The notes: generated by a model from the letters alone, not told the origin. A stretch of 64,000 nt of DNA from Ischnura elegans (GCF_921293095.1 NC_060253.1:83737992-83801991); one strand, 5' to 3'; shown: positions 22,995 to 34,944, counted from the first letter of the stretch. A program made the numbers and translations.

Positions 22995-23140
22995 TGTAAA
23001 CGTTGTGTTACTTTATGTTATTGATTGCTACTGGTGGATTACTTTTTAGCGAAATTTATCCCCATTTTCCGACCGATGCGTGTCAATAATGCAACTTCAA
23101 AGCAATCAACGCGGCTACCTACGTAATCTTACGTAATTTC
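22995..23140 (-). repeat. Dispersed repeat, CGTAAGATTACGT family, copy 1
   Basis: The reverse complement of about 23020-23137 aligns with 34945-35065 over about 120 bp: CGTAAGATTACGT, GACACGCATCG, a TTTCGC..AAAAAGTA block and CCAGTAGCAAT. Class unknown. Confidence 0.6.
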
Positions 23141-23550
23141 CCAGAAAATTATTCCATCTACTATTTTGATTGTATGGAAAAAATCGCAATAAATCATCTG
23201 AAAGGAGCACATCTGTAAGGAATAGTAAGCGTGATATTTCAGTACCCATACGTCAATGGCGGGGTTTATATAAAAGATTAGCGCCATAAATCCCTGTTTA
23301 GCATTCTATTTTCTTTAATAACTTCTAATGATCGCGTGAAGTCGTTGACGTTATCGTTCCTCTCCGTCAATGCGGGTTCGCTCCTTACTACCGAGATGAC
23401 TTCAGGGTCCCAAGTTCAGTGACACCTGCAGAAAAGTTTCTCGGGTTTTCCACCGGTTGATGTCTTCCATCTAAGATCATAATTCAGTGACACCTGATCA
23501 CGGAGTGCAGGTACCTACCTGTAAACCACTGTCTTCCTTGGAGAATGAGA

Positions 23551-23623
23551 GCCCGGGTAGCTCAGTCGGTAGAGCATCAGACTTTTAATCTGAGGGTCCA
23601 GGGTTCAAGTCCCTGTTCGGGCG
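23551..23623 (+). tRNA. tRNA-Lys (anticodon TTT)
   Basis: 73 nt with acceptor GCCCGGG/TTCGGGC (two G-U pairs), D arm GCTC..GAGC, anticodon stem TCAGA/TCTGA around loop CTTTTAA (anticodon TTT), and T arm with GGTTCAAGTCC (B box). No intron. CCA is not encoded, as usual in eukaryotes. A run of six T at 23625-23630 is a Pol III terminator. Delivers lysine at AAA/AAG codons. Likely functional. Confidence 0.97.
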
Positions 23624-23630
23624 ATTTTTT
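23624..23630 (+). terminator. Pol III T-run terminator
   Basis: Six consecutive T one base after the tRNA end. Confidence 0.8.
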
Positions 23631-24595
23631 AATATTTTTCAACGCTGAGTTAGGATGATAGTATCGCATCAGTTTATTTAAGGTAAAAGAAAAACATTCA
23701 AATCAAAATCAATGTATGTATAACTGTTTACTTACAAAAGCGATGATATTGTATCAATGTCGTGCCATGACGGTGGCATTAACGCCACTAAAACTATAAT
23801 TTAGGGAGGATTATTTGAAGTACTATTCAACTCTCTCCCAAATGTAGCCCTCCAAAATTCTTGACACAACTTTCTCCATCTTTCCTACCTGTTCTAAAAT
23901 TAAAAGGACCCGTGATTTTCTGTTTTTAAACCGATCGCCTACTTCTCCAGCTTTTAGCATCGAAATATCGATCTTCAAGAAACCCTGTCGCAGATAAGTC
24001 AATGTCGTCACCATTTTCTGCCCAGCGTATATTTCCGCGCTATTCCTCGGCCGAAGTCGTCGACTTCCCATGCCTCGTATATTAATCTACCTGTATATCG
24101 TGCATTATATTCCGCCAGCCTCGTCTACGGTATTTGAATGTGGGTTACCAATCAACAGCGTGCAGCATTTTTACGTGGACCTGATTTTCACGATTTTGAC
24201 GGCAAAACATCTCTATTTCGCGTCATTTATCGCATGCATAGAGTAGAATGAGGAGTGTTGCGGGTTGCCTATCCCCCTCAAAACAACTTTCGGGGACACG
24301 ATAAAAGGTCATTTTCTTGATAATGAAAGGCAATAGAGCTGACGTGATTGATTAATCGAGACAACGTTGCTATCCCTGGTAGAAAGAGGAAGGAATGGCA
24401 TATTTAATTTCTCTGTCTTTTTCATTTTTTTCCTCTCTTGATCACGTTAAGATCCCGTGAACTCGTTGACGTCATCGCTCCTCTCCGTCAATGGGAGTTC
24501 GTTACTTCTTTACATTCCGACTTCAGGATCCCAAGTACGTTGACAACTGAACATAGAATGCAGCCACTTACCTGTAAACCGGTAATATAAAAAGA

Positions 24596-24668
24596 GCCCG
24601 GATAGCTCAGTCGGTAGAGCATCAGACTTTTAATCTGAGGGTCCAGGGTTCGAGTCCCTGTTCGGGCG
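24596..24668 (+). tRNA. tRNA-Lys (anticodon TTT), second copy
   Basis: 73 nt, differing from the first at two sites (acceptor GCCCGGA restores a Watson-Crick pair at position 7; B box GGTTCGAGTCC). Same anticodon loop CTTTTAA. Seven T at 24672-24678 terminate it. The body is conserved while the flanks have diverged, suggesting both copies are under selection. Confidence 0.97.
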
Positions 24669-24678
24669 ATATTTTTTT
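24669..24678 (+). terminator. Pol III T-run terminator
   Basis: Seven T starting four bases after the tRNA. Confidence 0.8.
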
Positions 24679-24950
24679 AAAATTTTCAATAGTGCTGCAT
24701 CAGCATATTTAAGGAAAATGCAAAACATGCACATCGTATTTAAAACATAATTATTTAAAAAAAGGGATGATATGCTTGTCTCAATGACGCGTCACGACGG
24801 TGGCAATTTCGCCTGTAGCACTATGACTTATGAAGGATCATTTGAAATATTAATCAACTCTCTCCCAAATCTAGCCCCCAATTATTTTTCTCAATGGCAC
24901 AAATTTCTCCAAATTTTCCACCTGTTCCAAAATTAAAAGGACCCATTGTT

Positions 24951-25421
24951 TAGGTAAAAGAAATGCGTTCAATGTTACGAAAATATTACACCTTATAACA
25001 AATTATTCGTGCAAATTCATGCAATGGCAACGCAACGGCTAATTATTCATGGGGTACATCAATGCAAGGTTAGAACAATGGAAAAAATTAAGCATGCTAT
25101 GAGTCGTCCTAGCGAGTGACGCCGTTAATTTTTTAATCGAGGCACGGTTGCTATTCTTGATAGTGCGAGGAAAGAATGACGTTTTAAATCTTTCAGCTTC
25201 GCAGTCTATTTCCTTTACTTTCCTCTCTTTCTCCCGTCCACCATGGTGTGACGGTAGACGAAGGATATTTTGCACTTCGTTTGAGTGATACCCTTCTCCG
25301 AATATTGAGTATACTTGACCTATATTTTTCTCTTAGGCCCTGGAAATATTCTACCCCAACTCGCCTAAAATGTTGGAAACGCTGCTCTTTTTAAAATAAA
25401 AATTCATAACATGTCTGGCCG
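24951..25421. other. No gene recognised
   Basis: Apart from the echo at 25125-25235, nothing supported. Confidence 0.3.
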
Positions 25422-26290
25422 TCATGCGCTGTACTCATGTGCTGTGATTTCAGCTATCAGCCATGCATCATAAAGGTCCCACACGTTAGGATCACACTTC
25501 AGGTGAAGTCTTGCCAGAGTGAGGTGGCATATATCTTTCACCAATCTCTGGGATTTATCGAGAATTATTTTGAAAAATCCTACTTTACGGTTGGTTTTCC
25601 CGTATTCTTCGAGTACGTGCTTGTCCCAAGAGATATCCCGAGTAATGGTGACTCGTAAGTGTTTTGCGAACTCTGAATTCGATAGTTGAATCCCGTTAGC
25701 GGTGTAACTACTCCTTGAAGAGATATCTTTTTCCCAAACATTCATTATCATGCACTTTCCGAGAGTTAACTCTAATTCCAAAGTACGGCATCAATCATAT
25801 ATGGGAGCGAGGTCTTTTTATAATCCCAATCAATCGCAATGGCCATCAATTTCTCTGTACGCAACTAAACCATATGCGAAGAGGCGGATTTTGCTCGTGA
25901 CTACGGTGGCAATGTCATTAATTTAAAGAAGGAACAAAAGAGGACCTATTACACTTCCTTGTGGTACACCTGAGGTAACTTGTTTAGTATACAAACTAAC
26001 TCAAACGGAAACAATCCTCTGCTCGGAATAGTCTGAGAAATCTGTGATATAATCTATTACATGCTTCTCTATATCGTAAGATTCATACATTATAATGAGC
26101 TTTAAATGCTGAACCTTATCTATTATCTATTTTAAGTCTTAAAATATAGCGTCAACTTGAATGTCTGTCATCTGCGGATGGTGACTCCTAAGTATTTCAC
26201 GAACTTGGCATTTGACTGTGGAACCTGCTGTTGGTGCATCTTCTTCTTGATGTGATATCCACCGCAAAATTTCAAAATGTAGTCGTGCGC
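25422..26290 (-). pseudogene. CR1/Jockey-like LINE ORF2 relic
   Basis: An open frame (25781-25422) reads ELELTLGKCMIMN, a SNSEFAKHLRVTI block, RDISWDKHV, NRKVGFFKIIL, LTLARLHLKC and NVWDLYDAWLIAEI: the thumb/C-terminal part of ORF2. Farther upstream on the same strand (about 25990-25915) lies the palm block [18 protein letters not shown], stop, IND. A further piece near 26290-26160 repeats part of the C-terminal block, so two copies may be fused. Stops and deletions make it non-functional. Confidence 0.8.
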
Positions 26291-26582
26291 GTGGCATCAC
26301 GGCCTTTTGCCTTTCTACCGGCGTCGCGTCGTGCCCCCTCTAGTACGCGACACTTTTCTCTCTTCCTCGGTGGGAAGAAGATATGACGAGAGGGGTGTTA
26401 GCGGGTGAAGAAACAAGGGCTCTCTGCCAAATCTAAATCTGTGATAGGGCGAGGAAGGAGGGGTGGTTGATTATCGCGTTCGATGGAGGGGGTGGCGAAG
26501 GCGAGGACGCTGCTAACTAACGAACGACTACTGACTAGCCGACGACACCCAATTAAATAATTCGTTCACACGTCTGCATCGA
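26291..26582. other. No gene recognised
   Basis: Locally GC-rich, with GAGG/GGGG words; nothing supported. Confidence 0.3.
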
Positions 26583-26665
26583 CGTAATACCCTGCGAACC
26601 AACTCTAGGGTGTTTGGCAGGGGGTGCGCATACACTAATATGCAGCATGTAATACGCTGCGTCTT
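26583..26665 (-). mobile_element. LINE 3' untranslated end, copy 1
   Basis: TAATACCCTGCGAACC, CTCTAGGGTGTTTGGCAGGG and ATGCAGCATG repeat at 26904-26975. The latter adjoins a LINE coding relic, so this is a short 5'-truncated 3' end of the same family. Confidence 0.65.
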
Positions 26666-26900
26666 CGCAGTCATCGAAAAAAAGATCGTAACACATATAC
26701 ATGCCAGCTGGTGTCGTGAGCTCTAACCGATCACGCATTTTTCCATGTAAGTTGGCACCCACAATGCATAAAATACGAAATTATTATGTTGATAATGATC
26801 CATGAAGCTGCATGAAATCAGTTAGATTATTAGATGTTAGATTGGATGTTAGAGCCTAATTGGAAATAAGGACATAAGGTCCAACGATTTCATGTCTACA

Positions 26901-27640
26901 CCTACATAATACCCTGCGAGCCACCTCTAGGGTGTTTGGCAGGGGGCGATCAATCACCGGCATGCAGCATGCAATTGGACTCCCACATGCACACCACATG
27001 GTCCAAAACACGTCACGCATGCTAACAAATTATACTACCGCATGCTGTTAGAAATAATAATAAAATTCAGGAACATGCATTAAGTTTTACACAAGTTAGT
27101 AAGCTACAATACAAGGCATCTAATCTATTTATGAGTTCTAACGCTGCTGTTATAATCTCTTATCGATCGTGGAAAAAAGATATTCTGAATAAGTCTGTTC
27201 TACCTACAGTCTATCTCTCTTATTTTATTTATATCATCTGATCTTCCGTAGTATATAGGCGTTCGTAAGGTATGGCTAACTTCGTCGGGAAATACACTGT
27301 CTCGAAAACTAGACTGGGATCAGTCTAGTTTTCAGTCTATGGTCTGACAGAGATTCCCATCCGAGTTTATCTAAGAGGTCAGTAGCACTAACAAGGCTAT
27401 CTTAACGAATTTTATTGTACCTTGCAGCTCTTCTTTGCACGCGTTCTAACTCTGTTACTAAGCCTATTTCGTAAGGATCCCAAACACTGGCAGAGTATTC
27501 TAAATGGGGTCTAACGAGGGAGAAGTATCATATCGCGCTTCTGCATAGCCCTGGCAAAAGACCAGCTTGTAGAGTAAATAGCAAAAAGTTGATATCAAGG
27601 CTCTGGAGCGTTTATAAAAATAACTAGGCTCCTTATATTA
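26901..27640 (-). pseudogene. LINE 3' end with ORF2 C-terminus
   Basis: Minus strand near 27530-27410: SLVRPHLEYSASVWDPYE, then GLVTELERVQRRAARY. Near 27390-27200: WESLSDHRLKTRL, FRDSVFPDEVSHT, TPIYYGR. These are the conserved last part of LINE ORF2. Stops follow. The 3' untranslated end reaches about 26901. Confidence 0.8.
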
Positions 27641-28194
27641 ATCATCTGAGAAACCAACTACAAAAGACCGCCCGCACTATAATCAAATTGAGTCGTTTCT
27701 TGCCTTGCCTGAGTTTTAATTTTCATCGCATATTATATCCATGTTATTTTTTAATTCCGAGATTTCTTCTTCCATTATTTAAGGTGTGATTTTTACATAA
27801 AGCGAATAAGACGAACGACGTCGGCAGTGCCCGTACAAAAAAATTGATGCTTATGGCCAGTTCAAATTAGGAATTGCCAATAAATTGTCCGTAAGTAGCA
27901 CTTAAATTGAGCTTTAGTAGCTATACGTCAATGGTGACGTTCATAGAAAACAATAGCGCGAAAATTATCTTGAGGTTCGGTCGCTTTTGAATGAACGGGA
28001 AAATTAACGTGAAACTTTGGAACGCGCAGTGTCGCATTATTTTTTTCATCCGCTTTGCAACAGTGTTTTTTTAGTTCTAACCTTGAATCGTGAAAGAAGA
28101 CACTTAGGAATAAAATATAAGATGGATTCGAAATGGAATGGATAAATAATCTCCGCAAAAGAAACAAATGTGGACAAGGGAAGTCCCACGATTT
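27641..28194. other. No gene recognised
   Basis: Overlapping minus-strand frames 27928-28252 have no motif and run into the adjacent MITE. Confidence 0.3.
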
Positions 28195-28433
28195 TTTTGT
28201 CTGAAAGGCAAACGGTCTTCTTATATTTGTGATTAAAAACAACATACAACAATTGTTGTACGAAATATTATCTTTATTTTACCAAGAAAGATATTAATAT
28301 GAAATTAAATGATTGAAGCTCCATATTAAACCGTATATAACCGTTTTTTTTTTTTTTTTTTTTTTTTTTTAGCGTCTGGATTCTGGGTGGGGGGGTGCAC
28401 GTGCCGCCCTGCCCCCCTATATCCGCCAATGGA
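28195..28433 (+). mobile_element. hAT-like MITE right half (CAAGGGTGGATCC family) with poly-T tract
   Basis: Aligns to the right part of 15806-16264: AAAACAACATACAACAATT, then TGAAATTAAATGATTGAAGC, ending CCGCCAATG. The left tip was not found. It contains a 27-T run (28344-28370) absent from relatives. Confidence 0.65.
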
Positions 28434-28616
28434 TGTGGATAACTATAAGAAGTACCTCAATGTCAATACATTGTGTGGGAAATTTTGCTGTTGTTGTTCT
28501 TCAGAAAAATTATGGATAGCATTTAGTCCGTGCTTATTTATTTTATGAACTATGCCCAGAAGATGTGGAGTTAAATTTTTTCGTTTATTATAATTTTCAT
28601 TTTGCATATTTTTTGG
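28434..28616. other. No feature recognised
   Basis: Short unique flank. Confidence 0.3.
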
Positions 28617-28850
28617 GAGAGTGATAGCCTAGAAGGGAGTCCACTTGGCTGCTGGACCAAAGGATCGCGGGTTCAAATCCCGAGTGAGGCCTTTCTGAAA
28701 TCCCCCAAAACAAAATCCTCGTATGCGAGGTGGCCAAGGGGAAAGAACTGTCTCTCCTACCCTGAATGTGTGAAATGCTCACGCCTGTGGCTTAGTCTGA
28801 GGTGAGCTCTACCCTCACCAATTCAACCGATCTTCGCTCCGCTTTGAATC
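28617..28850 (+). mobile_element. tRNA-derived SINE, copy 1
   Basis: The head has an A-box-like TAGCCTAGAAGG (28629-28640) and a perfect B box GGTTCAAATCCC (about 28670-28681). The body has AAAATCCTCGTATGCGAGGT, GTGGCTTAGTC and TACCCTCACC, all repeated with differences at 56936-57165. No tRNA cloverleaf at the 3' side, so it is a SINE and not a gene. Confidence 0.8.
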
Positions 28851-29357
28851 GTTGAGAGAGCTAATTTTTTCATAAACGCGCCTTAAATCAGAAATCGACC
28901 AAACTTCACGCTCATATTTCAGTTAATTTTAGCAATATTCAGCGCTGATTTTGTCCAATGAGTGCCCCTATTTAATGAGCCATGGGAAGTGGAATCTTAC
29001 GCGAAGTCACACAAGTCCAGTGACACATCCCCACCAGCCAGTTTACAAAACGATAGTATATTGCGCATTTTTTTGCGTTGTCGGTGTTAGGTAAGGTATG
29101 CATGAGAAACGGAAAATTAAGACTAAAAACTTGACGATTGAACGATATTACATTTGCATGAAAAATGCTGCATGTGGTATATTTATTGCTATTGAATCTG
29201 TAAACCAGCCTTATTTATTTAGCTGACACCAGAAACAGCACTTAGGCCTTTAGATAGGGATGTATAAACAAAATAAATTAGGTAAATATGGCAAAAAACA
29301 AGTGCAAAAGTAATCTCATAAATAAAAATCATATTTATCACATACAATACATACAAA
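28851..29357. other. No gene recognised
   Basis: Nothing supported. Confidence 0.3.
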
Positions 29358-30120
29358 AATAAATTCCATTTTTTCCCCTTCCCTTATTTATCAGTATTCA
29401 CCAATCCATGTACTGCCGCATCTTGAAGCATATGGCATACGGCGAAAAAAAACTTAATACGTGAACTGATTTAAATACAAACAGAAGCTACGTGATTCGT
29501 TAAAAACTGCCACTGGCTAACAGAAAGCGTTACACAGATGTTAGCGAATTCGGCTGGGGGCCATCAGTGACTCGGAGGCTGCGCGCTAGCCTTACGTTAG
29601 ATTACTTGAGCAAGGTTGAAATAAAATTTAAAATCTTTGCAATTAGCTACTGAAACTGGTGCGGGAGGCCAAGAGGTTAAGAGAAGAAGTATTTGAGATT
29701 GAATTGGAAAGAGAATGTAAATGGTAGAAAATGGATCTATGGGATATTTGCAGCCGGAATTAGGGCCGGTGTAGTGTGTCAGTATTGCGGGTTTTGCGAG
29801 CTGGAATGTGAAGTGAAAAGAATGACAGGAGATCAATGCATCTGAAAGAACCAATCATGATGCAATGAAGAAATTTGATGTCGGATGTCAATAGGCGTTG
29901 GGAGGGGTGTAATTATCTAAGTGAGTATTGTATTTTTTTCAATTGAAGAGAGTCTAAGGTGAGGTATGCGATGTCGTACTATTGCTAGGAAGAAATTGAG
30001 TGGACGGTGGATCGAGTAGAGTAGTTTTAGTGTGGTGGGAGAAGCAGTTGACCAAATGGGAGAGCAATATTCAAGGATGGGTTGAACACATATAATGGAG
30101 ACGAATTTTATAGCACTTGG
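29358..30120 (-). pseudogene. LINE 3' part (Jockey/I-like) with 3' untranslated end
   Basis: Minus strand near 30110-30000 reads QPILEYCSPIWSTASPTTLK, then L..IHRPLNF, resembling the RPILEYCSPIWSP block of LINE ORF2, followed by a decayed tail to about 29600. Bases 29358-29613 recur at 33508-33770 and are interpreted as the 3' untranslated region. Confidence 0.6.
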
Positions 30121-31059
30121 TTCGGATATCTTGTTCAGACAGTATCTATGGCTTATTACAAATAATATCGTATTTTATTAACGGCTTATTACAAAAAAAT
30201 AAATGAGGGGTAAATCAATTCAAAAGTTGTGAAGCATCAAAAACTCATTTTATAATGCAAAAATATTCACTACAAAATTTTAGCGAATAGATTTAAGATA
30301 TAAATAAGATATGTTATTTAAATATAAATAATAGGTCAAGAACGAAATAAAATATTTTAATCCTGCTTATGTACTTCACTATTTTTTGTACTCAATTTTA
30401 ATCGTTGGTGGAATATTTGAGTTGAGGTTCTAATTAGCTAAATTGAATATTTATAGAGAAAGGTTACACAGATTCAAATTTAAGTTAGAAAGAAATCTTC
30501 GTTTTTATGAGTTTGAAAATTGCATTAATTAATCATTTCTAACAAAACTAAACGCAAAAATATTAACATAACAAAAAGTTACATACTTATCTTAAATGGT
30601 TATTTTTATTATGTAAAACAATGTAGTCAACGTGTTTTTTTTAAGTGTCCGGTGCTGGATAAGGGTTTCTAGGCCATTACAAAAAGTAAACTTTTTTATT
30701 TGTTAATTGTGCACATTAAAACATTGCATTTTGTGAATATTAATTTTTTTCTGTTAACAATAAACAGTTTTACTTTTCAAAAATTGCATGTTTGTTTCCT
30801 ACATGTGTTGCAAAAAAATGTTATTTAATCAAAAACCTTAGGTGTCCGGTAATGGACAAGTCTCCCTTAATCTCCTGAATTTTCTTAATTTGTCTTTTTT
30901 TAATTTAAATTTATTTGTTAAAATTTTATATATTGCGCTGTAAAATTGCTTTAAACACTCTCATCTTTTCATGTATTAACCCTCGAAAATGGGAAGTAAA
31001 ATTCTGAAACGTGGGAAAATATGTTGTTTATAAATGACCTATGCCTCATCCATTTTTAA
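30121..31059. other. AT-rich spacer
   Basis: Two related motifs, AAGTGTCCGGTGCTGGATAA (30643-30662) and AGGTGTCCGGTAATGGACAA (30840-30859), are directly repeated about 197 bp apart. No gene recognised. Confidence 0.35.
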
Positions 31060-31372
31060 CACGTTGCGTACCGGGGTATTTGAATTCCTAGGAATGCCGA
31101 TTTGGAAATATATGAGCCTATTAGGGCGTAATGCCTTTGGTTTAAACATGGTTAAAAAGCTAATGTTTAAAATATAACTTTACCCAATCAAACTTTATGA
31201 TGCATCAATTCATTATGAATAACGAACAAAAACTGAAAACGTACTAACGAATACGTATTGTACGCTTTAAAATTGTTTAGGTTGACGCGACTAAATGACG
31301 AGAATCTTCGTCATCCGTCCAGAATGTTCGGAAAAAAAATGACAAGAATTCTCGCCATCGGTACGCAACGTG
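31060..31372. mobile_element. piggyBac-type MITE (CACGTTGCGTACCG ends)
   Basis: 313 bp. TTAA at 31056-31059 and 31373-31376; tips CACGTTGCGTACCG and CGGTACGCAACGTG are perfect inverses. TTAA targets are the piggyBac hallmark. No coding sequence. Confidence 0.9.
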
Positions 31373-31376
31373 TTAA

Positions 31377-32327
31377 AAATTGAGGTGAGATTAAATTCGA
31401 GAATGCATCCAACTACAAAGTAAAATCTGGGAAGTTCACGTTCTGGTCGCAAAGCGCAGTACCAAATAATCGCTCTTTTGTTAATATTTACTCTGAGTCT
31501 TTGCACTCCCTATCTGATTATATTAATATCGTAGCCGGCGGCTCGGTGGCGGCAGCATCGCATGTTTGCTCAGAAATTCACTTGTTGCAGCAGCCGTGAT
31601 GCGTGACCTGGGGTCAATCAGAACGAGGATGATGAAAAAAAAAACTTTTGAAAATATGGCAAGTCGTCAAGGGCCTCTTATTTTTTGTGTGGTGTGTTTT
31701 GAAGTTCCAATTTTCGCGCAGTTTACTTATTGTTCACTCACGTATTCAGTGATTCAACTCATATTTCCGTTTGGATAGGTGAGGGTAGAGCTCTTCCCAG
31801 ATCAAGCTGAAGGAGCTTGAAAACACACATTGAGGGATATGAGGGTTTACTTCAGTATATTATCAAGTGTAAAATATTTTTGTTATTCAAGGTACAGAGA
31901 AATGTGGAAAGGGGTCTTCTGTATACACCCTGAAATTATCAAGATGATAATGTAGGTTTTTCAAGAGTTCCTACTTAAAAGGGGAGAAAACGTATCTTGC
32001 TAAGCCTTTTCCAATGCCATATTATCTATGGCATTGCGAATGTCGAACGCATCTCGGAAATGGTGGTAGTTTCATTATGTGGGCCTTAGTTTGGCCGCAA
32101 TCAATTATTTTTCGTGCGGTACTATCAACGTGCTGTATAAAATTCCAAAATAGCCTCCCCCTCATCATAAAGTAGGAAGACTACACTAAAAATGTGAACT
32201 TTCTGGTTAGTCGCGAAGAAAAGGCAATACATCCGGTCGTTGTGCCCTCTCTGAGTAATTACTGTGATTGATTTTGAGGTTAAAAAGATACAGTGTCCGC
32301 CGTGATACGGTGGAAATCTTTGATATT
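31377..32327. other. No gene recognised
   Basis: Short frames only, no motif. Confidence 0.3.
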
Positions 32328-32622
32328 CAGATTGTTAAAACTACTTTTCTGTTTCCACACACTTTTATTTACACCGACCATGGTTTCGGCAACTTGTGCC
32401 ATTATCAAGGTACCAAGGTATCTTGCTACCCAGTGAAATGCAGATTATGACGAAGAAATTCATCACTAGGAACAAGGAAATGTACATACGTATGGTGATC
32501 AGTGATATTGCTCGCGATAGCCGATGTTCAAAACCGCTTCCTTGATAATGGCACAAGTCGCCGAAACCATGGTCGGTGTAAATAAAAGTGTGTGGAAACA
32601 GACAAGTGGTTTTAATAATCTG
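32328..32622. mobile_element. Penelope-like inverted terminal hairpin
   Basis: Arms 32328-32410 and 32540-32622 are inverted; the inner 63 bp differ at a single base. The right arm on plus reads TTGATAATGGC, a short loop, GCCGAAACCATGGTC, which follows the hammerhead pattern (CUGAUGA-like box, stem II, GAAA, GUC) known from PLE termini. Loop 129 bp. No PLE coding sequence remains. Confidence 0.65.
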
Positions 32623-33507
32623 GATTTTGAGGTTCATGTTATGATCGCCTTTTCTGTTTAGGAAACAGCTCACATTTTGACCGGGAGACCGTTCGATCCA
32701 TCGTTCGAAATGACGCTCCAGTTCGTCAGCGATAGTTGGTCTTCATGAATGGAGTCGGTTAGAGGCGATTGTCACGCGCTCTGCGATGCTCCCGCTGCGG
32801 TTGACCTCGCAATGGAAGCGAACGGAGCGGCAAGAGTCACTCGCCGTCAAAGAGTGGGATATCGCTGCAGTTTATCGCGCCCCGCTCCAAATACTTGTGT
32901 TTACGAAGATTTCGTCTCGAAGCCGCGCGTGAGAATCTCCAGTAACTTTTCTCCACGGTTCTCTGTTGGTAATGGTATGATATTTGGAAATTGCGAGTAA
33001 CAGTTGAGTATGCTCATGTCTGAGTAAGAAATGTTTTTATTTCATCCATTTCAAGACGAAAATTTCATATGAGTGCCTATATTTTAAGGAATTCGAAGAG
33101 TAAAGTGAAAAAAAAACTACTTAAATTTCATTTTTACTCATTAAGATAACACTAGGTGCTGCTATAAAATAAAAAATCTTCTTATCATAATATCCAAATT
33201 ACAGGTCGATTGGTGGAATGCCGAGCAAAACGTAAAAGACAAATAGTCATAAAGGCAATCAATCATTTTTACGGTTTGGAAGAAGGAAAATGTTGGGAAA
33301 AAACACACGAGAGGAATTTTACGGTTGAAATAGTCTTATTTATTAGTTTAGATTATATTTCCCTAGTGGAATTATTATGTACGATGGTTCACGAAAGATG
33401 AAGCAAAGTGGTGGCATACGGATATCGCATTAGCTGCTTTGATGAAACTTGATTTTCTCTATTGCTGTATCTCAAGTCCATCTTCGTGAGAGCAGAGATC
33501 GGAAAAA
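32623..33507. other. No gene recognised
   Basis: Moderately GC-rich near 32690-32920. An 83-residue plus frame (32749-33000) has no recognisable motif. Confidence 0.3.
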
Positions 33508-33770
33508 TAAATTCCATTTTTTCCCTTCCCATATTCATCAGTAGTCACCAATCCTTTTACTGCCGCATCTTGAAGCATATGGCATCCGGCGCAAAAGACT
33601 TAATCCGTGAACTGATTTAAATACAAACAAAAGCTGCGTGATTCGTTAAAAAATGCAACTGGCTAACAGAAAGCGTTACACAGATGTTAGCGAATTCGGC
33701 TTGGGGACATCAGAGACGCGGACGGTGCGCGCTAGGCTTACATTAGATTACTTGAGCAACAGGGTGGTTT
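33508..33770 (-). mobile_element. 5'-truncated LINE copy (3' untranslated region only)
   Basis: Closely repeats 29358-29613, including CTTGAAGCATATGGCAT and AGAAAGCGTTACACAGATGT. It stops at CTTGAGCAA, where the TA MITE begins. Confidence 0.7.
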
Positions 33771-33771
33771 C

Positions 33772-34387
33772 CTATTATTTTTTATTGCCAAAATCGAAAG
33801 ATTATTGGAGTATGCTTTCAAGCTTTTAGATTTTTAAATGACGATATCAATTTTCCACGATTAAATGAAAATTGAAAATTTTCTAACGCGGGAAAACGCG
33901 ACGGCTAAGTATGAATACTGGGAAAAGCCCGTGTGACGTCATTCTGGTTCCCACCGCCGTGTGATGTGACCTTGGGGCAAGGATATGTGTGCCGCTGCGA
34001 TGCAGGCTGCTAGCAGGTAGCGCTTGGCTTAAATGAGGATTATTAATACCTTATCAAACGAAGGAAACTTTCCGACCATAGGCAGTTTTAATAGGTGATT
34101 ATTAAGATATGTTTCCCTGTGCTATATGCCTCATGCATGCATTGGTAATCTCAGACGATGTAAAACTCCTGACTACTCGTATAGTATCTAGGCCCCTGTG
34201 ACGTCACGTGGAGTGGCATCGCATGGGCGCCAACCTGACCTTTTTCAAATGCGGTTAAACTTAACCATTGCCATTCGTCTAAACTGGGATTTCTAAAACC
34301 AAATAATTTGTATATCATGAATACACTAATGGTGGGTAACGAATCGCAAACCATGCTTTTCGTTTTCTTTGATGAAGGAAATTACCC
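33772..34387 (+). mobile_element. TA-flanked MITE, GGGTGGTTTCC family, copy B
   Basis: 616 bp, tips GGGTGGTTTCC and GGAAATTACCC. Right TA present; the left TA has become CA. Lacks part of the GC-rich middle seen in copy E. Confidence 0.85.
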
Positions 34388-34944
34388 TAATGAGAGTAGA
34401 TTATCTTTCAGAGCGATATAGAGAACAACTGAATTTTCGCACAACTAAAAGGCTTTTGATCGGACATAATTGGCCCTGGGAATGAGTAAGTGCCTTAGCT
34501 CTTTTTTTAGCAGAATTTTATTTAGCAGCTTTTGTTAAATCGATTGGACGATTCATCCCTAAAAAGCAAAAAAATATAAAAGAAATAAGATGAAAAAACA
34601 AGCTTTTTCCTGAAACAGTATAAAATGCACAAAAATTGAACAATTAGCTTTTCATTTCACGAAGATTAAAGCGTGGGTACTGATTAGGTATATTATTGTT
34701 AGTTACATTTAGTTGTTTCTACATATTAGTTGTTTCTACACCCATTTATGATAAACAAACATATTAAGCACCCTCGTTTTATTCTCCGTTTTTAGATAAG
34801 CGTATTTTTTAGAGGGTTTTAGCGAATTATATCCTGTTTTTGGCAAAAGCGTGTTTTTCTCTTTTTTATTTTTTTATTTTATGTCTATAAACAGGAATAT
34901 TCAGTAAAAATAGTGGATATAATAATTTTAAGGAAAAAGATAAC
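34388..34944. other. AT-rich spacer, no gene
   Basis: Nothing supported. Confidence 0.3.

Larger units (their letters stand above)
23330..24950 (+). repeat. Tandem duplication of the tRNA-Lys locus
   Basis: About 600 bp around each tRNA is shared (roughly 23330-23930 and 24440-24940). The upstream shared block is CTCCTCTCCGTCAATG and the downstream one CAACTCTCTCCCAAAT; the offset between the tRNAs is 1,045 bp. A weaker third echo of the upstream spacer (24340-24440) is at 25125-25235. Confidence 0.8.
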
